Source of the DNA: Branchiibius hedensis
Lineage (GTDB): Bacteria; Actinomycetota; Actinomycetes; Actinomycetales; Dermatophilaceae
Direction: 5' to 3'
Length of the DNA: 64,000 nucleotides
Assembly (NCBI RefSeq): GCF_900108585.1
Contig: NZ_UESZ01000001.1
Span: 186,001 to 250,000 of the forward strand
Each line of letters starts with the position of its first letter. Position 1 is the first letter of the stretch. The notes below the pieces were generated by a model that saw nothing but the letters and a program-made list of their open reading frames with translations, was not told where the DNA came from and did no database searches. A program made the position numbers and the translations under genes. This document shows positions 1-8,138 of the stretch, in pieces.

Positions 1-522
1 GGCGTGCAGGCCGCGCTCTTCGGCAACATCGCGCACGCGGTGATCAGTGCCCTGCTCTTCCTCGTCGCCGGAGAGCTGAAGACCCGCTGGGGCAACGACG
101 ACCTGTCCGTGGCCCACCCCGCGCTGCGAGACGCCACTCCGAAGCTCGGCTTCGCGCTGATCCTCGGGGTGGCAGCGGCGATCGGCGTGCCCGCGTTGGC
201 CGGCTTCTGGAGCGAGATCCTCACCCTGCTGGCCCTGTGGCAGCACGGCGGCGGGTGGCGCTTCATCGCCATCCTTGCCGTAGCGGCCGCCGTGCTCGTC
301 GGCGCCTACAGCGTCCGGTTGCTGCGTCGGGTGTGGGCCGGCGAGGACGGCGAGACCACCGCGCTGCCGCCGTCGCCCGGCCAGCCCGCACCGGACCTGA
401 CGATCAGCGCTCAGGTGGGGATCGGCGTACTCGCACTGGCGATCGTCGTCCTCGGGGTCTACCCGACCCCGCTGCTGCACCTGACCCAGGCCAGCGTCCA
501 GGTCCTGGTGGGGGCGCGATGA
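1..522 (+). CDS. nuoM: NADH-quinone oxidoreductase subunit M, C-terminal part
   Basis: The window opens inside this gene; 173 residues of the C-terminus remain. They are strongly hydrophobic with about four membrane segments and carry the GIPALAGF-like signature (here GVPALAGFWSE, about residue 63) of the antiporter-like proton-pumping subunits of complex I. The stop overlaps the start of nuoN by ATGA, so the two are translationally coupled, as in nuo operons generally. The product sits in the membrane arm and takes part in proton translocation. The identification as NuoM rather than NuoL or an Mrp subunit rests on the fragment's motif and on nuoN following directly. Confidence 0.9.
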   Translation, partial: GVQAALFGNIAHAVISALLFLVAGELKTRWGNDDLSVAHPALRDATPKLGFALILGVAAAIGVPALAGFWSEILTLLALWQHGGGWRFIAILAVAAAVLVGAYSVRLLRRVWAGEDGETTALPPSPGQPAPDLTISAQVGIGVLALAIVVLGVYPTPLLHLTQASVQVLVGAR

Positions 523-1991
523 CCGTCACCTTCGACTTCGGTCTGCTCGCGCCGGCTCTCGTGGTCGCCCTGGCCGCTGTCGGCGTCCTGATCGTCGACG
601 CAGCGCTGCCGCGGCTGGGCCGCGTGCACTGGTGGCTGGCGGCGCTCACCCTCGTGATCACCACCGCTGTGCTGGCCCAGCGCTGGGTGCAGATCCCGGC
701 GCGGGGCGACGCCACCTTGTGCAGCAGCGGCTATTGCGCGTACGGCGTGGACCGGGTTGTGCTGTCCCTGCAACTGGCCATCGCCGTCAGTTCCTTGGTC
801 GTCGTACTCCTGATCAGCGCCATCCCGGCCCCTTCGTCGCGCACCCCCGTCCAGGTCGCGCTGCTGCTCAGCGCTACCGCCGGTGGCCTGATCGTCTGCG
901 CCAGCCGGGACGCCGCGTCGTGGTTGATCGCGCTCGAGCTGGCCACCCTGCCCACCGTTGGGCTGGTTGCGCTACGCGCCCGCCGATCGGCGATCGACGG
1001 CAGCCTCGCGCTGCTTGTCTCGGCCCTGACCTCGTTCGCGCTCGCGGCGATGGGAGTGGCGCTGTGGTACGCCGCGACGGGCACCTTGCGCTTCAGCCAA
1101 TCGGCCGCGTTGCACGCCATCGCCGACTCCGGACGCAGTCGGGTGCTGATCCTGGCGATCATGCTGCTGCTGGCCGGGGTCGCCTTCAAACTGTCCCTCG
1201 CCCCCTTCCACGCCTGGACCCCGGACACCTTCGCGGGGGCTTCCGTACCCGTGTCGGCCTACCTGGCGGTGACTTCCAAGGTGGCCGCGGTCGGTGCCCT
1301 GATCGTCGTCATCAGGTCCCTGACCGGGGTCGGGGGCGCAACGTTGTCGGTTATCGGTCTGGTCAGCGTGCTGTCGATGACGCTGGGCAATCTGATGGCG
1401 CTGCGGGAGCGGCGGATGCTGCGGCTGTTGGCCTGGTCGACCGTCGCACAGGCTGGTTGGGTGGTGATGCCGCTTGCCCCTGCAGGGTCCGCCGGAGTCG
1501 GGGAGTCGGTGCGCTATCTGTTGATGTACGCCCTTGCCACCTTGCTGGTCTTCGCCGTGGTGACCGCGGTCGCGCACTCACGTGGTCGCGACGCCGCGTT
1601 GGACCTGAGCTCCTACCACGGCCTCGCGCGCAGCCGACCGATCCTGGGCTGGGCGATGGCTTTCGCGTTGTTGACCCTCGCCGGGGTCCCGCCTGCGGTG
1701 CTGGGCGTGGCCGCCAAAGTCGCTGCGGTCGGGCCGGTTGTGGCAGCGCACCTGTGGTGGTTGGCGGTGGCCGCTGCGATCAACACGATGATCGGACTGG
1801 CCGTCTACCTGCGCTGGGTCCTGGCCATCGTCATCCGGGACGGGCGCACGGCGACCGAGCAGCATCGGTCAGCCGCGACCGGTGACAACGACGCAGTCGC
1901 CCCGGTGCATTCGCTCGTGGTGGTGGTCCTGGTTCTGTGCCTGATCGTGGCCTCGGTGTGGCCGCAGGTGCTCTTTGGGTTGCCCGGCTGA
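519..1991 (+). CDS. nuoN: NADH-quinone oxidoreductase subunit N
   Basis: A 490-residue membrane protein with around 14 hydrophobic segments, the usual size for NuoN. The ATG at 519 overlaps the nuoM stop (ATGA). Conserved features of the family are visible: the LALAPFHAWTPDTF-like stretch (here LSLAPFHAWTPDTFAG, about residue 225) with its transmembrane Lys environment, and a second proton-channel half later in the chain. NuoN is normally the last gene of the nuo operon, and here it is followed directly by a strong hairpin terminator, so this is the operon end. It forms one of the three antiporter-like subunits of the complex I membrane arm. Confidence 0.95.
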   Translation: MTVTFDFGLLAPALVVALAAVGVLIVDAALPRLGRVHWWLAALTLVITTAVLAQRWVQIPARGDATLCSSGYCAYGVDRVVLSLQLAIAVSSLVVVLLISAIPAPSSRTPVQVALLLSATAGGLIVCASRDAASWLIALELATLPTVGLVALRARRSAIDGSLALLVSALTSFALAAMGVALWYAATGTLRFSQSAALHAIADSGRSRVLILAIMLLLAGVAFKLSLAPFHAWTPDTFAGASVPVSAYLAVTSKVAAVGALIVVIRSLTGVGGATLSVIGLVSVLSMTLGNLMALRERRMLRLLAWSTVAQAGWVVMPLAPAGSAGVGESVRYLLMYALATLLVFAVVTAVAHSRGRDAALDLSSYHGLARSRPILGWAMAFALLTLAGVPPAVLGVAAKVAAVGPVVAAHLWWLAVAAAINTMIGLAVYLRWVLAIVIRDGRTATEQHRSAATGDNDAVAPVHSLVVVVLVLCLIVASVWPQVLFGLPG

Positions 1992-1994
1992 ACC

Positions 1995-2043
1995 TACCCA
2001 TGACGAAGGGCCGGCTCGATCAGCCGGCCCTTCGTCATGGGTA
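1995..2043. terminator. Bidirectional terminator between nuoN and lsr2
   Basis: A perfect 22-bp inverted repeat (1995-2016 and 2022-2043) with a 5-nt loop starts 3 nt after the nuoN stop. It lies between convergent genes (nuoN on +, lsr2 on -), so it can end transcription from both sides. There is no T-tract, as is common for actinobacterial terminators. Confidence 0.9.
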
Positions 2044-2074
2044 CTACGTCATGGGTACTGCTCAGTGGCGCAGG

Positions 2075-2422
2075 TCAGCGCTTGTGCGCTGCCTCGTAGG
2101 CGTCGAGGACCTCGGACTTGATCCGGCCGCGCTCGGCCACCTGGTAACCGTGGTCCTTGGCCCATTCACGGATCTTCGCCAATTGCTCACGGTCCGCGCC
2201 GGTCGCCGAGGAGGTGCCGGAGCTCGCGCGCTGCTTGCGCCCGCCCACTCGCTGAGCATGACCGGTGTAGAGCGCAAGCGCCTCGTCGAATTCCTTAGCC
2301 TCCTGCGCAGTCAGGTCAATCACGTAATCCACGCCCCGGAAGGAGAATGGGATGCTTTCGCCATCCACGACCTCGACACGAGAAAGGTCCGAGATGGTGA
2401 TGATCTGCGTCCGCTGGGCCAT
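2075..2422 (-). CDS. lsr2: Lsr2 nucleoid-associated xenogeneic silencer
   Basis: A 115-residue protein with the two-part Lsr2 layout: an N-terminal beta-rich dimerisation domain (residues 1-60, with VDYVIDLT) and a C-terminal helical DNA-binding domain beginning near DREQLAKIREWAK (78-89). The AT-hook-like RGR triad that inserts in the minor groove of AT-rich DNA is at 98-100. Lsr2 is the actinobacterial functional counterpart of H-NS, bridging AT-rich and horizontally acquired DNA. A GGGAG ribosome site lies 8 nt before the ATG. The 250-bp region upstream is distinctly less GC-rich than the surroundings, which would fit autoregulation (inference). Confidence 0.95.
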   Translation of the reverse strand: MAQRTQIITISDLSRVEVVDGESIPFSFRGVDYVIDLTAQEAKEFDEALALYTGHAQRVGGRKQRASSGTSSATGADREQLAKIREWAKDHGYQVAERGRIKSEVLDAYEAAHKR

Positions 2423-2695
2423 TGAAGGACTCCCTTGATTTTGTTCTGATTACTCGTCTTTTGCAACAGATCCAGCCGTTGCCGCCGGACAGCCGGCGCG
2501 AGACGGCTGTGACGTTACTGTTTGCACGTTCGTTCCGATGGTGCACCAAGTAAATTACCCGATGTGAGAAGAATATTCGAATGAGAGCACCCCGAGGTTG
2601 AATCGCTCATTCCCTTTCGAAAAGAGACGAACGCGCTGGGTGGCGCGGACGTTAGGTCCGGGAACGTCTCCGGGCGCACGGGCGTTACCTCTGAT
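2423..2695. promoter_or_regulatory. Divergent lsr2/htpX intergenic region, relatively AT-rich
   Basis: This 273-bp spacer separates lsr2 (-) from htpX (+). The part nearest lsr2 has runs such as TTGATTTTGTTCTGATTA and is clearly poorer in G+C than anything else nearby. It must hold promoters for both genes. No -35/-10 pair can be assigned with confidence. The base composition makes it a plausible Lsr2 binding site. Confidence 0.4.
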
Positions 2696-3562
2696 ATGCC
2701 GCATCGCCATTACAACGGGTTGAAGACGACCCTGCTCTTCGCTGCGATCTGGGTGCTGTTGCTGGGCGTCGGCTCGCTGGTTGCTGGTGGCCGCTTCATC
2801 TGGTTGTTCGCCCTGCTCGGAGTGGGCACCACGTTCTACGGCTACTGGAACAGCGCCACCCTGGCCATCAAGTCGATGCAGGCCTACCCGGTCACCGAAG
2901 CGCAAGCACCGGGCATGTACCGCGTCGTACGAGAGCTGTCCTCGGCCGCGGGCAAGCCGATGCCGCAGCTGTACATCTCCCCAACCCAGGCGCCGAACGC
3001 CTTCGCGACCGGGCGCAACCCCACGAACGCCGCCGTGTGTTGTACCGAGGGAATCCTGCAACTGCTCGACGAGCGCGAGCTGCGAGCGGTGCTCGGCCAC
3101 GAACTCATGCACGTCTACAACCGTGACATCCTCACCTCGTCGGTGGCGGCGGCCCTGGCCGGGGTGATCACCGCGGTTGCGCAGATGATGCTCTTCTTCG
3201 GTGGCGGCGACGAGGACCGGCCCAACCCGCTGGCGCTGCTGGCGATGTCGTTCCTGGCTCCGGTCGCCGCCTCCTTGATCCAAATGGCCATCAGCCGGAC
3301 CCGGGAGTTCGACGCCGATGAGGATGGTTCCCGGCTCACGGGGGATCCGTTGGCGCTCGCCAGTGCCCTTCGAAAGATCGAGGCCGGAGTCCAGCAGGCG
3401 CCGCTGGCCCCGACTCCGAAGGTCGTCAACGCCAGCCACATGATGATCGCCAATCCGTTTCGGGCGCAGGACGTCTCGCGAATGTTCTCGACTCACCCGC
3501 CGACCGCGGAGCGGGTGCTGCGGCTTCAGGAGCAGGCCCGCCAACTCGGACAGCGGGGCTGA
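2696..3562 (+). CDS. htpX: HtpX-like membrane zinc metalloprotease (M48B)
   Basis: A 288-residue protein with two N-terminal membrane helices (about 10-30 and 33-52), the zinc motif HELMH at 135-139 and the third zinc ligand Glu204 in SRTREFDADEDG, all as in HtpX. A further hydrophobic hairpin lies between the motif and Glu204. HtpX degrades misfolded membrane proteins from the cytoplasmic face and is usually stress-induced. The size matches the actinobacterial family (about 285-300 residues). The ATG at 2696 fits the usual N-terminus, but no strong ribosome site precedes it, so it may be leaderless. Confidence 0.93.
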   Translation: MPHRHYNGLKTTLLFAAIWVLLLGVGSLVAGGRFIWLFALLGVGTTFYGYWNSATLAIKSMQAYPVTEAQAPGMYRVVRELSSAAGKPMPQLYISPTQAPNAFATGRNPTNAAVCCTEGILQLLDERELRAVLGHELMHVYNRDILTSSVAAALAGVITAVAQMMLFFGGGDEDRPNPLALLAMSFLAPVAASLIQMAISRTREFDADEDGSRLTGDPLALASALRKIEAGVQQAPLAPTPKVVNASHMMIANPFRAQDVSRMFSTHPPTAERVLRLQEQARQLGQRG

Positions 3563-3600
3563 CCACCACGCAGGGAGCAGTGGCTGGCACAGTGGCTGCC

Positions 3601-6075
3601 ATGCCCTTGCTCTACCAGGACGAAGCACAGGCGCGGTCCGCGCTCATCGAGGTCACGTCGTACGACGTGCAGTTGGATCTGACCGGCCCGGGGGAGACCT
3701 TCACCTCCACCAGCACGGTCACCTTCGCAGCGCGCGAACCGGGCACCGAGACCTTCGCGGACGTCGTTGCCCTCGACCTGAGCGAGGCGACGCTCAACGG
3801 GCGCCGGCTGGATCCGCCGGTCGATGGCCGCCTACGGCTCGGCGACCTGGCGCGGACCAACGTCCTGCGGGTCAGCGGCACCTTCGCCTACTCCCGCGAC
3901 GGGCAGGGTCTGCACCGCAGCGTCGATCCGGCCGACGGGCAGGTCTACATCTACGGGATGTCGTTCCTGGACGCGGCGCCGCAGGTGTTCGCCTGCTTCG
4001 ACCAACCCGATCTCAAGGCCCCCTTCGATGTGCGGGTGAGCGCCCCCGACGACTGGGTGGTGGCCGGGAACGGGCACGCCGAGCAGGTCGCACCGGGGGA
4101 CTGGGTGCTGGCAACCACGCCGCCGTTGGCGACCTACTTCGTGACCGTCTGCGCCGGCCCCTACGCAACCGTCGAGCGGGAGCACGACGGGATTGCCCTG
4201 GCCGTGCACGCCCGGGCGTCGATGGCGCAGCAGTTGCGCGAGCAGGCCGACGACATTCTCCGGGTGACCGAGCGCAGTTTCGACTACTACCACCAGCTTT
4301 TCGGGATCCGGTATCCGTGGGGTGATTACCACCAGTTCTTCGTGCCCGAATTCAACGCCGGCGCCATGGAGAATCCCGGCTGCGTCGTCTTCCGCGACCA
4401 GTACATCTTCCGCGGGCACCCGACCCGCGGCGAGTTGCTCTCACGGGCCAGCGTGATCGCGCACGAAATGGCGCACCAATGGTTCGGCAACCTGGTCACG
4501 ATGCGCTGGTGGGACGACCTGTGGCTCAATGAATCGTTTGCCGAATACATGGGCTACCGCACGACGGCGGCCGTCAACGAATTCCCCGACGCCTGGGCGC
4601 GGATGGGGATCGAACGCAAAACCTGGGGGTACGCCGAGGACCGCGGCCCGGGCACCCATCCCGTTGCGGGATCGGCAGCGGGCGACAACTACACCGCCCT
4701 CACGAACTTCGACGGCATCTCCTATTCGAAGGGCGCCAGCGTGTTGCGACAGCTGGTTGCGTGGCTGGGCGATGAGGCATTCCTGGCGGGCGTGCGCGCC
4801 CACCTGAGTGCGCACCGGTTCGGCAACGCCACGCTGGCGGACTTCCTGGCGGCGATGCAGCAGGCCAGCGGTCAGGACGTCAACACCTGGGCCGGGGCCT
4901 GGCTGCGCACCACGGGCGCCGACGTGTTGTCGGTGGGCTCCGCGGCCGGCGTACCCACACTGATCTGCACGCCACCGGGCGATCCGGCGGGCCGCCGGCA
5001 CGTGGTCGAGGTGGGTGCGTTCGCCGGTGGCCAGGAGGTTCAGCGTTTCCCCTTGGTAGTGGACGCCACGATCACCCCGCTTCCCGACCTCCTCGTGGGG
5101 CGGGCCGTGGTCGTGCCCAACGTTTCCGACGAAACCTGGGCCCAGGTGGATCTGGACGAGCACAGTCTGCAGGTGCTGCCCCAGGAGTTGGCCAGCATCC
5201 CGGATCTCGATGCGCGGCAAGTGATCTGGTCCTCTCTCATCGAAGGCGTTGCGCGGGTCGTGCTGGATCCGCGTCGAGCGTTGGAGGTGTTCGAGGCCAG
5301 CTGGCCCGATGAGCCCAGCGACGTCATCGCTGGCCCGGTAGGGGTCAAAGCCGCCTTCGTGTTCGCCGGTGACTTCCTGCCCTACGAAGAGCGTCCTGCA
5401 GCGATCGCGAGCGTGGCCGAGGCGGCAATGCGCCGGTTGGCAGGGCTGGACGACGGTGACCCGGCGGCCATCTCGACGGCTCGGTTGCTCGCCGCAACCA
5501 CCAGGGACCACGAGCTCCTGCAGTCGTGGGCACGGGGTGAAAGCCTGCCTGCGGTGTTGGCTGACGATCGCGATATCCGCTGGTCCGCACTGCACCGCCT
5601 GGCCGCTCTGGGCCTGGCCGACGAGGACGCGATCGCGCAGCTGCGCAGGAGCGACCCCACGCTCACGGGCGCGCTCGCCGCTGTGGCAGCCGGGGCGGCC
5701 ATCCCGACCGCCGACGCGAAGCAGCGGGCGTGGTCCGCGCTCGTGGGCGCCCATCTGTCGAACTACGAGGCCGCGCGGGTGGCGGGCTCGTTCTTCGACG
5801 TCTCGGCCCCCGGGAGCCTTGAGTTGCTCCGCCCGTACGTCGATCGCTTCTTCACCGAGGTACCTCGTCTATCGCACGCCTACGGTGAGTTCGCCCTCTC
5901 CTCGATCGTGAGCGCGGGCTTCCCGCTGTCGATCACCGAGCCGCATACGGCAGAACAGGCCCAGGTCGCGCTCGACGACGGCGACCTGACGGCCAGTGCC
6001 CGGCGTCAGATCCTGCAAGGGCTGGCGCTGCTGCGCGACGCGCTGCGTTCGCACGAACGGTTCGCGTCGAAATGA
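3601..6075 (+). CDS. pepN: Aminopeptidase N (M1 family)
   Basis: An 824-residue M1 zinc aminopeptidase, near the 850-residue size of actinobacterial PepN. It has the exopeptidase motif GAMEN at 254-258 and the zinc site HEMAH at 288-292 with Glu311 exactly 18 residues further on (HExxH-x18-E). The C-terminal half is the ERAP1-like helical domain. It removes N-terminal amino acids from peptides in the cytoplasm; no signal peptide is present. I chose the ATG at 3601 because the following DEAQARSALIEVTSYDV aligns with the family start; an in-frame GTG at 3580, with a purine-rich AGGGAG only 2 nt before it, is the alternative and gives 831 residues. Confidence 0.95.
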   Translation: MPLLYQDEAQARSALIEVTSYDVQLDLTGPGETFTSTSTVTFAAREPGTETFADVVALDLSEATLNGRRLDPPVDGRLRLGDLARTNVLRVSGTFAYSRDGQGLHRSVDPADGQVYIYGMSFLDAAPQVFACFDQPDLKAPFDVRVSAPDDWVVAGNGHAEQVAPGDWVLATTPPLATYFVTVCAGPYATVEREHDGIALAVHARASMAQQLREQADDILRVTERSFDYYHQLFGIRYPWGDYHQFFVPEFNAGAMENPGCVVFRDQYIFRGHPTRGELLSRASVIAHEMAHQWFGNLVTMRWWDDLWLNESFAEYMGYRTTAAVNEFPDAWARMGIERKTWGYAEDRGPGTHPVAGSAAGDNYTALTNFDGISYSKGASVLRQLVAWLGDEAFLAGVRAHLSAHRFGNATLADFLAAMQQASGQDVNTWAGAWLRTTGADVLSVGSAAGVPTLICTPPGDPAGRRHVVEVGAFAGGQEVQRFPLVVDATITPLPDLLVGRAVVVPNVSDETWAQVDLDEHSLQVLPQELASIPDLDARQVIWSSLIEGVARVVLDPRRALEVFEASWPDEPSDVIAGPVGVKAAFVFAGDFLPYEERPAAIASVAEAAMRRLAGLDDGDPAAISTARLLAATTRDHELLQSWARGESLPAVLADDRDIRWSALHRLAALGLADEDAIAQLRRSDPTLTGALAAVAAGAAIPTADAKQRAWSALVGAHLSNYEAARVAGSFFDVSAPGSLELLRPYVDRFFTEVPRLSHAYGEFALSSIVSAGFPLSITEPHTAEQAQVALDDGDLTASARRQILQGLALLRDALRSHERFASK

Positions 6076-6857
6076 CCGCGCAGTGGAGTGTCTTCGTTGC
6101 GCCGGTAGGACAACCGGATTCGCCCTGGGCGCAAGAGAATCCGGACCTGGTGCTGCCGACGGCGTCGATCGGCAAGCTGGTGCTGTTGGGCGAGTTGGCT
6201 CGGCAGATCGATGCGGGACTGATCGACCCGGGCGAACGGGTGACGTGGACCGATGAGGACTTCCTGCACGACTCCGGTCTGTGGCACGTGCTCGATCAGC
6301 GCGACCTGACCATCGCTGACGCAGCACGGTTGGTGGGGGCAGTCAGCGACAACCTGGCGACCAACGTGCTGCTGCGACGGGTGGGCCTTGAGGCCGTGCG
6401 CGCCTACGGAGAGCACCTGGGTCTGGCGCCGTTGGAATTGCTCGACTTCGTGCGCGAGGAGCGCGACACCTCGATCCCAGGCGTGGCCTGGACGCTGTCG
6501 GTAGGCAGCGCTCGGTCGCTGTGGAACTACATGGACCTGTTGGCCGCCGGGCAGATTCCCGAGTTGGTAGCGCAGTGGCTGTCGCTGGATACCGATCTGT
6601 CCATGGTCGCCTCAGCCTTCCTGCTCGACCCACTGGCGCACACGGCGTACGACGCGGATGACGTGCTGTTGATCAACAAGACGGGAACGCTGAACCGGGT
6701 CCGGGCGGACGTGGGTCTGGTCGAGGCAGGGGGTACGCGGCTCGCCTACGCGGCGATCGCCGAATTCGACCCCGCGGCAGGCGATTTGGTGCCCGTCATG
6801 GCCCGGATGCGACAGATCGGGGACGCCATCCGGGATCGGATGACGCCCCCGAGCTGA
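6072..6857 (+). CDS. Class A beta-lactamase-fold serine hydrolase, no signal peptide
   Basis: A 261-residue protein with the three serine-hydrolase signature elements of the beta-lactamase/transpeptidase fold in order: SxxK (Ser32-Ile-Gly-Lys35), SDN (92-94) and KTG (203-205). It overlaps the pepN stop by ATGA, so it is translationally coupled to the aminopeptidase. No signal peptide or lipobox is visible, so it should stay in the cytoplasm, unlike true beta-lactamases. The class A Glu166 loop is not obvious. A role as a peptide or ester hydrolase alongside PepN is more likely than antibiotic resistance, but the substrate is unknown. Confidence 0.8.
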   Translation: MTAQWSVFVAPVGQPDSPWAQENPDLVLPTASIGKLVLLGELARQIDAGLIDPGERVTWTDEDFLHDSGLWHVLDQRDLTIADAARLVGAVSDNLATNVLLRRVGLEAVRAYGEHLGLAPLELLDFVREERDTSIPGVAWTLSVGSARSLWNYMDLLAAGQIPELVAQWLSLDTDLSMVASAFLLDPLAHTAYDADDVLLINKTGTLNRVRADVGLVEAGGTRLAYAAIAEFDPAAGDLVPVMARMRQIGDAIRDRMTPPS

Positions 6858-6871
6858 GGGAGTGTGGCGGG

Positions 6872-7324
6872 TCAGGGGACGATCAGGCTGACTGTCTCGG
6901 CAACACACGCGGGCCGGTCACTGCCCTCGATCTCGACGGTCACCCGACTGACGACCTGCACCCCCTTGGGTCCGGGGATCACCTCCGCCAGTTCGACGCC
7001 GGCCCGCACCCGGGAGCCGACCGGGACCACCGACGGGAACCGAACCTTGTTGGAGCCGTAGTTGATTCCCATGCTGACGCCCTCGATCTTGTAGATCTCC
7101 CAGCACAGCATCGGCAGCAACGACAAGGTGAGGTACCCGTGCGCGATCGTCGTCCCGAACGGTCCAGCGGCCGCCTTTGCCGGGTCGACGTGGATCCACT
7201 GATGATCACCGGTCGCGTCGGCGAACGTGTCGATCTGCTGCTGGGTGATCTCATGCCAGTCGCTGTAGCCCAGGTGTTCGCCGACCGCAGCGGTGAGTTC
7301 GTCGACTCCGGTGAAGACGCGCAC
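6872..7324 (-). CDS. MaoC-family (R)-specific enoyl-CoA hydratase
   Basis: A 150-residue single hot-dog domain protein. The hydratase 2 motif is clear: D-ATGDHQWIHVDP (about 33-45) followed by GTTIAHGYLTLSLLP, with the catalytic Asp and His. It would hydrate trans-2-enoyl-CoA or, in reverse, dehydrate 3-hydroxyacyl-CoA. The GTG at 7324 was chosen because it follows the fabG stop by 4 nt, which points to coupled translation; extending further upstream would run into fabG. It is the last gene of the acyl-CoA dehydrogenase-fabG-maoC operon, giving three consecutive beta-oxidation-like steps. Confidence 0.9.
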   Translation of the reverse strand: MRVFTGVDELTAAVGEHLGYSDWHEITQQQIDTFADATGDHQWIHVDPAKAAAGPFGTTIAHGYLTLSLLPMLCWEIYKIEGVSMGINYGSNKVRFPSVVPVGSRVRAGVELAEVIPGPKGVQVVSRVTVEIEGSDRPACVAETVSLIVP

Positions 7325-7328
7325 CGGC

Positions 7329-8087
7329 TCAGTCCTTCGGTCCGCCGGCGACGTAGATGACCTGGCCGCTGACGAAGCCCGCACCTTCGCTCACCAGGAA
7401 CGACGCGGTGTGCGCGATGTCAGCGGGGGTGCCGACCCGGGCGACCGGGATCTGGGTTGCGGCGGCCTTCTTGAACTCCTCGAAGTCCATCCCCACCCGC
7501 GCTGCCGTGGCCGCGGTCATGTCGGTGGCGATGAAGCCGGGGGCGATCGCGTTGGCCGTCACGCCGTACTTGCCCAACTCGATGGCCAGGGTCTTGGTGA
7601 ACCCCTGCAGACCGGCCTTGGCCGCCGAGTAGTTCGCCTGGCCCCGGTTGCCCAGCGCCGAGGTGCTGGACAGGTTCACGATCCGGCCGTATTTGGCGTC
7701 CACCATGTGTTTCTGCACGGCGCGAGCCATCAGGAAGCTACCGCGCAGATGCACGTTCATGACGGTGTCCCAGTCCTCGACGCTCATCTTGAACAGCAGG
7801 TTGTCGCGCAGTACGCCGGCGTTATTGATCAATACGGTCGGGGCGCCCAGTTCGGCGGCGACGCGATCGACGGCGGCCTGCACCGACGCCTCGTCGCTGA
7901 CGTCGGCACCCACGCCGATCGCCGTGCCGCCACCTGCGGTGATCTGCTCGGCGGTCGCCTGGCTGGCGGCTTCGTCGAGGTCGATCACCGCGACCTTGAA
8001 GCCGTCCTGCACCAGTCGCTCGGCAACGCCGGCGCCGATGCCGCGGGCGGCGCCGGTGACGATGGCAACTCGGGTTTCTTCGCTCAT
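7329..8087 (-). CDS. fabG: Short-chain dehydrogenase/reductase, 3-oxoacyl reductase type
   Basis: A 252-residue classical SDR. The Rossmann nucleotide motif TGAARGIG is at 11-18, NNAG at about 89, and the catalytic Ser plus YxxxK (YSAAK) follow NLSSTSALG. The sequence is FabG-like (3-oxoacyl-ACP/CoA reductase); preference for NADPH or NADH cannot be told. In this operon, between an acyl-CoA dehydrogenase and a MaoC hydratase, it more probably works as a 3-hydroxyacyl-CoA dehydrogenase in fatty or branched acid degradation than in fatty-acid synthesis. A good AAAGGAG ribosome site precedes the ATG. Confidence 0.9.
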   Translation of the reverse strand: MSEETRVAIVTGAARGIGAGVAERLVQDGFKVAVIDLDEAASQATAEQITAGGGTAIGVGADVSDEASVQAAVDRVAAELGAPTVLINNAGVLRDNLLFKMSVEDWDTVMNVHLRGSFLMARAVQKHMVDAKYGRIVNLSSTSALGNRGQANYSAAKAGLQGFTKTLAIELGKYGVTANAIAPGFIATDMTAATAARVGMDFEEFKKAAATQIPVARVGTPADIAHTASFLVSEGAGFVSGQVIYVAGGPKD

Positions 8088-8138
8088 GTACGTGACTCCT
8101 TTGTCAGTTGGGCTGTCAGTTGGTGCGTGCGCGTGGGC

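Noticed and set aside
1937-2425. 162-codon plus-strand frame over lsr2
   Set aside because: It runs through the terminator hairpin and antisense to lsr2.
6072-6857. Beta-lactamase resistance gene
   Set aside because: The fold motifs are there, but no export signal and no evident Glu166 loop; the context with pepN argues for another role.
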